Shown here one piece after another: positions 1-7,321 of a stretch of DNA of 64,000 nucleotides. Under the pieces are notes generated by a model. That model worked only from the letters and a program-made list of their open reading frames with translations. It was not told the DNA's origin and did no database searches. How positions within the stretch are numbered: position 1 is the first letter of the stretch; the number at the start of each line of letters is the position of its first letter. The stretch comes from Coprococcus sp. (GTDB lineage Bacteria > Bacillota > Clostridia > Lachnospirales > Lachnospiraceae), in contig JAAWDY010000050.1 in the NCBI GenBank assembly GCA_022793995.1, positions 1-64,000 of the forward strand. Direction: 5' to 3'. A program made the position numbers and the translations under genes.

Positions 1-156
1 ATTGTAGTCCATGAGCGTGAAAAAAAAGACGGGAAACGGACACAGCAAATCGACATCTACTATTCCTATGTCGGGATTGTGGACATCCCCACGGACGAGG
101 AAATGCGGGAAATGGAACGGGAATATATGCAGCGCACTACACGTCAAACCGCCTAA
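1..156 (+). CDS. Large serine recombinase, C-terminal end only (5' cut by window)
   Basis: The first reading frame is open from base 1 and stops at TAA 154-156. The 51 residues contain HEREKKDGKRTQQIDIYYSY followed by a short acidic tail ending RTTRQTA. This matches the C-terminal DUF4368-type end of large serine recombinases (TndX/TnpX type) that excise and integrate clostridial conjugative or mobilisable elements through a serine-linked intermediate. The resolvase and zinc-ribbon domains lie outside the window, so activity cannot be judged. In such elements the recombinase gene usually sits at one end of the element, close to the chromosomal junction. That fits the gene fragment that follows directly. 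Family assignment rests on the tail alone. Confidence 0.75.
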   Translation: MVVHEREKKDGKRTQQIDIYYSYVGIVDIPTDEEMREMEREYMQRTTRQTA

Positions 157-656
157 ATACAGGCGTGGCAGGAGAAAATCTATGCTCCTGCCGATACATA
201 TCTATTTTTTATCCCTATCTGGTTTAACCCATTTGAGAATACTGTAAAAGAGAATAGAAATTTATATGGCACAGGAGATCTGGGTGAGGTATATGCAATA
301 TCGCTTGCTCAGACAATTGGTACTTACTCGCTAGTGACAGATGATACGAAGCAAGACGGACCATATATGTCATTGTTACAATTTGAAGACGATATTATGC
401 CGTTTACTTTTGCAGATTTTTGATTCTTAGATATTTGCTTGGGATAGCAGATGAGAATCAAACGGTGAATGATTTTAACTCAATAAATACATCTTCAAAT
501 TGGAATTGGTCTTTTAAGAGTCAAGTGACAAAGTTCGTTAAAAGGTTCTATAAGGATCGATACAGAGATGCGGACACAACATGGATAAAGAAACTTGCCG
601 CAGATAATAACATAAATGTTAAATTAAAGCTACCGTCATTGAGTAAGTTACTATGA
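157..656 (+). pseudogene. PIN-like domain gene, 5'-truncated and frameshifted
   Basis: Directly after the recombinase stop the same frame stays open (157-420) and encodes a peptide containing GDLGEVYAISLAQ and SLVTDDTK. This spacing of acidic residues resembles the middle and last active-site motifs of PIN-type ribonucleases. The frame then hits TGA at 421 inside a T5 run (gatttttga). One extra T would join it smoothly to the next frame (LILRYLLGIADENQ), which runs to 656. No start codon or N-terminal PIN motif is present. I read this as the 3' remainder of a target gene split by the element upstream, with a further one-base deletion or a sequencing error. PIN assignment is by motif only and moderately sure. 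Confidence 0.5.
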
Positions 657-824
657 TAAATTGCGGATCGTGTAGGAATACATGGTCCTTTTGTTATTGT
701 TATGCAGAAAAGCTTCGGTCGGCGCTGATCTTGCGCCGCCGGCGCATAGCATCCCTCGCGGCAGACACCATGCGCATGGCGGGGGTTTTCATATAAAGGA
801 TTCTCTGATTTTAAAGCGGAGAAC

Positions 825-2189
825 TTACTCTGACGCGTGCGGGCTGAGAATGGTCGCTCCGCAGAGAATTCCTACGCCGCTGACACAGGATACCCAAAAC
901 GGCTGCCAACCCAGAGGGTTGCCCGTGTAATGCCAGACAGTCGCCAAAAGCCCTCCGACAAGGATTGCCCAGAAAGCGGCGGACGCGGTCACCCGTTTCC
1001 AATAAATGGATATAATCAGGACAATTCCCACGATCGCTCTGATCTGGAATGAAGCAAGCCACTCCTTTAAGATAGACTGCATATTCATGGAGAGGAACAT
1101 CGCCCCGAACGCGATCACTACGATGCTGACCCGGGAAAAGACCATCTGCTCCCTGTCGTCCGCCTCTGGTTTTATCAGGCCAAAGATGTCTCTGGTAACC
1201 GTAGCCGATAAAGTCAATAAAAGCGCCGGGGCTGTAGAAAGCACGGACGCACAGATCGCCACAGCCGCCAATGTACTGAGAACCGGCGACAACTGTTCCG
1301 CCGCAATATAAATAATGCTGTTTGCATTAGCGTCTGGAAAGACTACCTTTGCGCTGATTCCAATTATCACAGGAAACAACGCGAATATCATAATAATGAG
1401 CGCAACGCTCCCTATTCCCTTCCTCGCATCCCTTAGGCTGCGGGCGCTGTAGCAGGAATTCACCACAGTCGCGGCGGAAACCATCGCAAACGCAGCTCCC
1501 AGGATTTCGCCTGACGCTGTTTTAAAATCCGGTAAAAACAGCCTGAAACAGGAGGCGTCCACTGTATTTACGACATTCTCCAGGCCGCCGGCGCTTTGAA
1601 GTGTTCCCGCGCCTATAACAGCCATGACCGAGAAGATCAAAATAGAATGTACTATGTTCATCCGTGCAATCCCTTTCAGCCCAAACAAAGCCAGGAACAC
1701 AAAAAGCGCTGTACAGCCAACCATCAGCCCCCATCTGGACACCCCCAGAAGAGGCTCCAGGATTCCTACGATCGCCGCCGGCTGCATAGCGTACACAATG
1801 GTAAACGCCATCAATACCACGAGGGAAACCGCCGTTCTCACCTTTTTGTCAAAACGGCTTTCAAAGGCTTCCGCCACAGAAATTGCTCCCTTTTGTCCCG
1901 CCTGATAGAAAAACCGGGAGGCAAAGACTACAAAAATAACACATCCCAACGCTTGTCCCCACACGCCCCAGACCGCGCTGACGCCTTCCGTGTACGCGCC
2001 CGCCGCATTTCCTACCGTCCCTGCCCCTGCGACCAGCTCGCCGAACAAAAGTGGAATCAGCATTGTAAACGGAAGGTTTCCCTGCGATACAAAGAACTCC
2101 CTTGTATTTTTATTTCCTCCTCTTCCAGATATCACACCGACTGCGATTGAAAGAAGTATATAGATCAAAGTGATACTTACCGCCAGCAT
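825..2189 (-). CDS. Sodium:solute symporter family transporter
   Basis: A 454-residue, very hydrophobic protein with about 12-13 membrane segments. Its N-terminal layout is typical of the SSS family: a first helix, a short GRGGNKNTREFFVSQG loop, then a glycine-rich second helix with GELVAGAGTVGNAAG. SSS proteins import sugars, amino acids, organic acids or vitamins with Na+; the substrate cannot be read from the sequence. It starts 3 bp after the end of the MFS gene upstream (2193) and is the last gene of an apparent three-gene operon with the M20 amidohydrolase and an OFA-type MFS protein. That suggests it moves the substrate or product of the hydrolase. The length is slightly short for SSS but plausible. 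Confidence 0.85.
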   Translation of the reverse strand: MLAVSITLIYILLSIAVGVISGRGGNKNTREFFVSQGNLPFTMLIPLLFGELVAGAGTVGNAAGAYTEGVSAVWGVWGQALGCVIFVVFASRFFYQAGQKGAISVAEAFESRFDKKVRTAVSLVVLMAFTIVYAMQPAAIVGILEPLLGVSRWGLMVGCTALFVFLALFGLKGIARMNIVHSILIFSVMAVIGAGTLQSAGGLENVVNTVDASCFRLFLPDFKTASGEILGAAFAMVSAATVVNSCYSARSLRDARKGIGSVALIIMIFALFPVIIGISAKVVFPDANANSIIYIAAEQLSPVLSTLAAVAICASVLSTAPALLLTLSATVTRDIFGLIKPEADDREQMVFSRVSIVVIAFGAMFLSMNMQSILKEWLASFQIRAIVGIVLIISIYWKRVTASAAFWAILVGGLLATVWHYTGNPLGWQPFWVSCVSGVGILCGATILSPHASE

Positions 2190-2192
2190 TTG

Positions 2193-3422
2193 TTACTCCT
2201 TTCCGGCCTGCCCATATGCATACAGAAAACATACGGCCGATATGATACACAGTACAATACATCCCATCCATCCAGGCCCGTAAGACCCGGTAACGTCATA
2301 AGTGAACGCCAGCATCAGCCCGCCGAGCGACATTCCAAGCTGCATAGGGCTTTGCGTCAGACCGCGCATCAAGTTAAAATTCTTCTTTCCAAACGTAGCG
2401 CCGACAACCAGGGGCGCTGAAACCGTGCCTACTCCATTTCCAATGCCGTAAAATACTGCCATCAAATACAATAGCCCCATATATTTCCCAAAAAGCAGAC
2501 ACAAAAAACCTAATATCATCAGCCCAAAAGCCGCCAATGTCCCTTTCATGCTGCCGAACCGATCGTGAATCATTCCCAAAAGCAGTTTCCCGAATATTCC
2601 GATAAACGAATAGAGGGATACAATCAGCGCCGCCTTCGCAGCCCCATGCAGATCTTCCACATAAGGACTGATCTGCCGAAGCGGAGCGGAACAGACCACA
2701 CCCAGAAAAAACATCCCCATAAGATGGATATAAAAATAAGGTCGTTTTCTCGCTCTTCCAATCTCTACTTCCCGGCTGCTTTCTTCCTTCTGCTCTTTGG
2801 GGGCGCCGCTTTCCTTGCCGCTTTTAAATGGTTCCAGGCGCATATCCTCCGGATTGCCCCTCAGGAGCAGAAATGATGTTGGCACCGCGATTATCATCAC
2901 CATCAGACCGATGAGCCGATAGGAATTTCTCCATCCCTGCGTTATGATTAAACTGGATATCAACGGGCTAAGTAAAGAACCGCCTATCCCGATTCCGCCT
3001 AAAGAGATACTCATCGCCAGCCCTCTTCTGGAATCAAACCAGCTTGTAATCAACATTGATACGGGAAGGAACGCACATCCCTGATAAAATATTCCCACCA
3101 AAAATGCGGAAAAATATAGCTGAATCAGTGAACCCGCTACGGAATAAGACATATACCCCAGGGCGAATCCTGCCAGAGCCGCACTCAGTACCAGACGCGC
3201 GCTGTATTTCTGGTAAACTCTTCCCCAGAACGGCGCGAGTACCATTCCGCACATCGCAACGATCGTATTCGTCATCGTAAACGCACTGCGCGATATCCCG
3301 AATTCTTTTGTAACCTCAGTCAGATACAGGCTTGCACAGGCGTTGACAAGCGGCGCGGTAAAAATCATGATGATAAAGCATGCCGCACAGACAATCCATG
3401 CGTAATGCACTCTCTTTGCCAT
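2193..3422 (-). CDS. MFS transporter, OFA (oxalate/formate antiporter-like) family
   Basis: A 409-residue protein with 12 predicted membrane helices split by a charged central loop (around residues 195-225). The start (HYAWIVCAACF) and the motif TEVTKEFGISRSAFT are typical of OFA-family MFS proteins, which exchange or import small carboxylates and related anions. It is clearly paralogous to the transporter at 5588-6850: the same N-terminal pattern and shared blocks such as the AGIG-type and TQSPMQLGMSLGG regions. It follows the amidohydrolase by 13 bp, with an AGGGAG-type ribosome site before ATG. It is probably co-transcribed with that gene and the symporter. Substrate unknown; carboxylate or N-acyl amino acid transport is an inference from context. 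Confidence 0.85.
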   Translation of the reverse strand: MAKRVHYAWIVCAACFIIMIFTAPLVNACASLYLTEVTKEFGISRSAFTMTNTIVAMCGMVLAPFWGRVYQKYSARLVLSAALAGFALGYMSYSVAGSLIQLYFSAFLVGIFYQGCAFLPVSMLITSWFDSRRGLAMSISLGGIGIGGSLLSPLISSLIITQGWRNSYRLIGLMVMIIAVPTSFLLLRGNPEDMRLEPFKSGKESGAPKEQKEESSREVEIGRARKRPYFYIHLMGMFFLGVVCSAPLRQISPYVEDLHGAAKAALIVSLYSFIGIFGKLLLGMIHDRFGSMKGTLAAFGLMILGFLCLLFGKYMGLLYLMAVFYGIGNGVGTVSAPLVVGATFGKKNFNLMRGLTQSPMQLGMSLGGLMLAFTYDVTGSYGPGWMGCIVLCIISAVCFLYAYGQAGKE

Positions 3423-3435
3423 AAAATCATCTCCC

Positions 3436-4605
3436 TTAGATATGATGTGCTTCCAGCCATTTCATAGCGCACTGACAGTGGATCGCCGTTCCAACCGGAA
3501 GAGCGTCCTCATTAAATAAAATCTTGGGATTATGAGGCGGATACAATGTTTTTGCGCCATACGGCATACAGCCAATACTGAAAAATACGCTCGGAACCCG
3601 CTCCGCCACCCGTGCAAAATCATCTGACGCGCTTGACGGCGGATAATCCCGGTAAGTAATCCCAAGCTCCCTACAATACCCGATCATCTCCTCCTGAAGC
3701 TCTGGTTCCGTGTAAAGCGCCGGCACGTCGGATAACACGATATGCTCTATTTCCGTCCGGTACGCTTTCCCCATCGCCTCCTCTATCTCCTGAATCCTTT
3801 CTTTTAAAAAAGCCCTCGTATTTTTGTCAAATACCCGCAAGGTTCCCTGCATCGTCACATCGGAAGGTATGATATTCGCGGTATTTCCTCCTGTGATTTG
3901 TCCAAACGTCAGTGTCGCCGTCTGATCTCCCGGCGTTTCTCTTGCCAGCAGTTCCTGAAACGCCAGATAAATATTGACTGCTGTGTGAAAGGGATCTGTC
4001 CCTGTGTGGGGCCACGCCCCATGGCATCCCTTCCCATGAACGACCAGCTTCATCCCGTCGCAGGACGCGCACGTATATCCTTTGCATACCGCCACAGAAC
4101 CAACCGGATTTTTCGCGTTCATGTGCATATCCACCGCAACGTCCACCTTTGGCTCCTCCAGAACCCCGGCTTTTATCATTGCCTGTGAACCAATGAAATA
4201 TTCTTCTCCTGGCTGGAACATCAGCTTGACCGTGCCACTTAATTCTTCTTCATGGTTTTTCAATATCTTAGCAGCGCCCAACAACATCGCCGTGTGCAAA
4301 TCATGCCCGCAGCAATGTCCATAAGGTGTTGATGACGCAAAGGGAAGGCCGCTTTCCTCCTTCACGTCCAGCGCATCCATATCCGCTCTCAATAGAATGG
4401 TTCTGCCCGCACCTTTTCCAATCCGTCCTACGATTCCCGACTTACTGATCTCCCGATTCTCGATTCCCCACGAGCTAAGTTTATCACGCACAAACTGCGA
4501 CGTTACCGGAAGTTCATCCCTTATCTCCGCATTCCGGTGGAGGAACCGCCGCATCTCAATTAGTTCTTCTTTTATGCTTTGAGCTTCTTTCATAAAATCG
4601 TACAT
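3436..4605 (-). CDS. M20 family amidohydrolase (N-acyl amino acid / hippurate hydrolase type)
   Basis: A 389-residue metallopeptidase of the M20D/AbgB-HipO group. Visible landmarks are RADMDAL (73-79), the metal-binding CGHD (99-102), QPGEE with the catalytic glutamate pair (131-135), a metal-ligand histidine in DMHMNAKN (about 161), and a C-terminal HNPK motif. The family removes acyl groups from amino acids or splits p-aminobenzoyl-glutamate, hippurate or indole-amino acid conjugates in the cytoplasm. ATG is preceded by a GAGGAG site. It is the first gene of the operon with the MFS and SSS transporters. A Crp/Fnr-type palindrome sits at -41.5 of a good -10 box upstream. Exact substrate unknown. 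Confidence 0.9.
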   Translation of the reverse strand: MYDFMKEAQSIKEELIEMRRFLHRNAEIRDELPVTSQFVRDKLSSWGIENREISKSGIVGRIGKGAGRTILLRADMDALDVKEESGLPFASSTPYGHCCGHDLHTAMLLGAAKILKNHEEELSGTVKLMFQPGEEYFIGSQAMIKAGVLEEPKVDVAVDMHMNAKNPVGSVAVCKGYTCASCDGMKLVVHGKGCHGAWPHTGTDPFHTAVNIYLAFQELLARETPGDQTATLTFGQITGGNTANIIPSDVTMQGTLRVFDKNTRAFLKERIQEIEEAMGKAYRTEIEHIVLSDVPALYTEPELQEEMIGYCRELGITYRDYPPSSASDDFARVAERVPSVFFSIGCMPYGAKTLYPPHNPKILFNEDALPVGTAIHCQCAMKWLEAHHI

Positions 4606-4681
4606 ATCTCCTCATCTCCCTTTCTTTTGTATCATTTTTCCTATTTCTGATATTTTCCTCATTTATCATGAAGTTTATCCC

Positions 4682-4724
4682 AATATAACATAAAGCTGCG
4701 CAGAGGTATGTAATGCACATTACA
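4682..4724 (-). promoter_or_regulatory. Candidate class II Crp/Fnr-type promoter of the amidohydrolase operon
   Basis: On the minus strand a perfect palindrome TGTAAT-N4-ATTACA (4709-4724) is followed by a -10-like TATATT (4687-4682). The palindrome centre (4716.5) is exactly 32 bp upstream of the -10 centre. This places it at about -41.5, the class II activator position, with no good -35 hexamer. The palindrome also lies inside a longer hairpin (4695-4738, arms GCTGCG/CGCAGC) followed on the minus strand by a T-rich stretch, so the same DNA could terminate the regulator gene transcript. A partner site lies at 5504-5519. Confidence 0.6.
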
Positions 4725-4785
4725 TATCTCTACGCAGCCTTCCTTGGCATCCTTCTATTCCCTTACCCTCTATTCCCTTACTCCT

Positions 4786-5475
4786 CTATTCCCCTATTAC
4801 CATGTCCTCAGAACAATACTTCGTGATCTTTTCCAAGTTTTTCACATAAATATATCTCCGTCCGATTTCAATGGCTCCTTCACTCTTGAGCTGCTGCATA
4901 ATCCGATTCACATTTACCCGGTCAAGCCCTACAAAAGAGGCTATATCATTTTGGGTGATTACCATCTGTTCCCGCTTGTGATTGTGGCTTACTTTATAAT
5001 CATTTACATGATAATAAATAAAATCGCACACCCTCTTCATTCCTTCGTCATATAGCACCCTGAGCGTATCAAACTGCGAAGAATAAATTCTCTTAATCGC
5101 ACAATCATACATCTTTTTCAGCAGCGCCGGTTCAGAACCAATCAGCTTCTCCAACTCTTTTTTTGTGAATTCGACTACCTCGATATCCATGTAGGCCTCA
5201 CAGAGAATGCTCCCTTGCCACACCGCATGGTCCTCAAACGAAAAAAAAGGCTCGATACACCCCGCCCCCGTAATACATACGATCTTTTCATATCCGTCAA
5301 CATGACAGATTTTCACCTTTACCAAACCTTTTTTAATATAATAATACGTTTCAGCGATCGAAGAATAATTCTTTAATATTGTATGTTTCTTTAGGACAAC
5401 CGGCCTTTTTCCAGCCAGAAAAAGCGGTTCAAATTCCTTTACATCGCCATATCTATAATAATTGGGTATCGGCAT
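4786..5475 (-). CDS. Crp/Fnr-family transcriptional regulator
   Basis: A 229-residue protein starting at ATG 5475, after GAGGAAGGAAAG; an in-frame TTG six codons earlier is less likely. The N-terminal half is a cyclic-nucleotide-binding-like beta roll (about residues 15-120, with YYYIKKGLVKVKI). The C-terminal half is a winged helix-turn-helix (about 160-215) with ITQNDIASFVGLDRVNVNRI. There is no N-terminal cysteine cluster, so an FNR-type iron-sulfur oxygen sensor is unlikely; the effector is unknown. It lies between the amidohydrolase operon and a divergent MFS gene. Identical-type palindromes at -41.5 of both promoters suggest it activates both units. Confidence 0.9.
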   Translation of the reverse strand: MPIPNYYRYGDVKEFEPLFLAGKRPVVLKKHTILKNYSSIAETYYYIKKGLVKVKICHVDGYEKIVCITGAGCIEPFFSFEDHAVWQGSILCEAYMDIEVVEFTKKELEKLIGSEPALLKKMYDCAIKRIYSSQFDTLRVLYDEGMKRVCDFIYYHVNDYKVSHNHKREQMVITQNDIASFVGLDRVNVNRIMQQLKSEGAIEIGRRYIYVKNLEKITKYCSEDMVIGE

Positions 5476-5503
5476 GATTCTTTCCTTCCTCAAATTTTTC
5501 TTG

Positions 5504-5546
5504 TGTAATATGCATAACAGACATTCTATCTTTTCAATGCTATTTT
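5504..5546 (+). promoter_or_regulatory. Candidate class II Crp/Fnr-type promoter of the MFS gene at 5588
   Basis: A near-perfect palindrome TGTAAT-ATGC-ATAACA (5504-5519) is centred 32 bp upstream of a -10-like TATTTT (5541-5546). This is again the -41.5 geometry seen upstream of the amidohydrolase operon (4682-4724). The site lies in the short region between the divergent regulator gene and this transporter gene. Confidence 0.55.
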
Positions 5547-5587
5547 GAATACAGACATTATAAGTTATCTTTTAAGGAGGTTCAAGC

Positions 5588-6850
5588 ATGAAAAAATTTT
5601 TTCACTACGCATGGGTTGTCTGCATTGGCTGCGCATTTATCTGCGCGTTGACCTCGCCGATCATCAATGCCACAGCAACACAGTATTTAATTTCCGTAAC
5701 CGAAGAGTTCGGTGTATCCCGAAGCGCCTTTACCTTGAGTTCCACACTGGTAGCCCTGGTCGGCGTATTCGTATCACCTGTGTGGGGGAAGATCTATTCC
5801 AACAAAAAACAGTTCAAACTAATTTTCACCGGCACCGCATTGGGCTTTGCTCTGGCTTACATGTCCTACTCACTGGCGCATAGCATAATACAATTCTATG
5901 TATCCGCAGTGATCTTAGGCTTCTTCTGGGCCGGCGCCTGCTTCATGCCTGTATCCATGATTATCACTGCATGGTTCGATAAAATGCGGGGACTTGCCAT
6001 GAGTATCACTCTTGCTGGAATCGGTTTCGGAGGCTCCATCCTTGCGCCGATCATCAATCAGTTCATTACATCTTACGGCTGGAGGACAACATACCGCTAT
6101 GTCGGAATCATCATTATGGTGATCGCATGTCCGGTGATTTTCTTTATCCTGAAACCCACCCCGGAATCCATGGGGCTGAAACCTTTCGGCGCAGATCAGG
6201 ACATGGAAGAAAAAGCAAAAAAGAAGACCGTCATTTCAAACGAAGGCAATCTCGATCTCTCTTTTGAGGAAAGCAAGGGCAAGATGTTCTTCTGGCTGAA
6301 TATGCTGGGCTTTCTTGGAATGGGGTTGGTCTGCTCCGCACCAATGCGCCAGATGAACCCTTACATCTCCGATATCTATGGTCCTGCTTTTGCTGCCAGT
6401 GTCATCAGTATCTCTTCTTTGGGCGGCGTATTCGGAAAAATCCTTCTGGGATGGCTCCATGATAAAATCGGCAACCTTCGTTCCGCGTCGATCGCATTCC
6501 TGGCTTTTGCTTTTGCTTTCATCTTTGCTTTGATGGGCGCATCTAACTCGGATATGCTTTATGTGTATATTATCCTGTATTCATTTGCCGCGGGAGTGGG
6601 CACCGTATCCGCGCCGCTCTTAATCAGCGCAACCTTTGGGACAAAGAACTTCAATATTATGAGAGGCATCACACAGACCCCGCTGCAGGCTGGAATGTCG
6701 CTTGGCGGACTTATGGTATCCGGCATTTTTGATATCACAGGAGCATACTCCTTCGGCTGGATAGCCTGCGCCGTCATCTCTGTCCTGTCGATTTTCTGTT
6801 TCTATGCTTCACACAGTATGTCCAGAAAAATGCGTTCTGCAAAATCATGA
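5588..6850 (+). CDS. MFS transporter, OFA (oxalate/formate antiporter-like) family
   Basis: A 420-residue, 12-helix transporter with the same N-terminal pattern (HYAWVVCIGCAF, TEEFGVSRSAFT) and conserved C-terminal block (TQTPLQAGMSLGG) as the paralogue at 2193-3422. A charged loop (about 200-235) separates the two halves. ATG follows a strong AAGGAGG site. It is transcribed alone and divergently from the Crp/Fnr regulator. Having two OFA paralogues controlled by one regulator suggests one takes up the conjugate and the other exports or exchanges a product, or that the two differ in affinity. Substrate not identifiable from sequence. Confidence 0.87.
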   Translation: MKKFFHYAWVVCIGCAFICALTSPIINATATQYLISVTEEFGVSRSAFTLSSTLVALVGVFVSPVWGKIYSNKKQFKLIFTGTALGFALAYMSYSLAHSIIQFYVSAVILGFFWAGACFMPVSMIITAWFDKMRGLAMSITLAGIGFGGSILAPIINQFITSYGWRTTYRYVGIIIMVIACPVIFFILKPTPESMGLKPFGADQDMEEKAKKKTVISNEGNLDLSFEESKGKMFFWLNMLGFLGMGLVCSAPMRQMNPYISDIYGPAFAASVISISSLGGVFGKILLGWLHDKIGNLRSASIAFLAFAFAFIFALMGASNSDMLYVYIILYSFAAGVGTVSAPLLISATFGTKNFNIMRGITQTPLQAGMSLGGLMVSGIFDITGAYSFGWIACAVISVLSIFCFYASHSMSRKMRSAKS

Positions 6851-6874
6851 GGGATACCCTCTTTTCCAATCAAT

Positions 6875-6910
6875 GGAGGCTGCCGCACAATCGTGAGTGC
6901 GGCAGCCTCC
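6875..6910. terminator. Strong 14-bp hairpin between convergent genes
   Basis: GGAGGCTGCCGCAC pairs perfectly with GTGCGGCAGCCTCC around an 8-nt loop. It sits between the convergent MFS gene (ends 6850) and the DUF1540 gene (ends 6950). Neither strand has a long T tract, so it is a probable but not classical bidirectional terminator. Confidence 0.5.
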
Positions 6911-6949
6911 AATCCACAAATCGAACTTTACAGTATACTTTTCTCCTGG

Positions 6950-7264
6950 CTAGCCACAGCAAAATGTCGCGCATTCTGTCTGTTCGCACTGACATGCCTG
7001 GCTGCCCTCAACGCTGATCTTTCCTGCATGGCATTTGCACTCTTCATTGTACTTGCAGTCTGTCGCCTTACAGTCGATCTGGCTCATAGGTGTCGCCTCG
7101 CCTGTCACATTGCTGTAGGTCCCGCTTCTTCTTTCCTCAAAGCTGTCACAGCAGGTCTCTTCCGCGTTCTTCGCTGAGCTTCCTCCCACAGTGATTGCAT
7201 TCAAGTCGCAATAGAACTCCTTATTGTGCAGACACGTCTGTACAGTACATCTTAATTCTGGCAT
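6950..7264 (-). CDS. DUF1540 domain protein with two cysteine-rich repeats
   Basis: A 104-residue protein with two copies of the DUF1540 cysteine motif: CTVQTCLHNKEFYC near the N-terminus and CKATDCKYNEECKC in the second half, each followed by I-x-V-x-G and a later C/C pair. The spacing suggests that each repeat binds a metal ion, as proposed for this clostridial family; no biochemical role is established. It is preceded by AAAGGAGG and is monocistronic, with its own hairpin downstream. Small soluble protein without signal peptide or membrane segment. Confidence 0.85.
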   Translation of the reverse strand: MPELRCTVQTCLHNKEFYCDLNAITVGGSSAKNAEETCCDSFEERRSGTYSNVTGEATPMSQIDCKATDCKYNEECKCHAGKISVEGSQACQCEQTECATFCCG

Positions 7265-7321
7265 AGTAGTACCTCCTTTTCCCTAAAAAGTCAGTAACAG
7301 TATGCCCCTTTTTTTCCTTTT

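Noticed and set aside
657-824. GC-rich palindromic stretch (for example GCGCCGCCGGCGC and CCATGCGCATGG) between the PIN remnant and the symporter gene
   Set aside because: It partly resembles the CTTCGGTCGGCGC block of the MITE-like elements, but lacks their ends and target duplication. Too weak to call a copy or a terminator.
6875-6910. Perfect 14-bp hairpin as a regulatory RNA or riboswitch
   Set aside because: It lies between convergent gene ends with no downstream gene in sense; a terminator or mRNA-end structure is the simpler reading.
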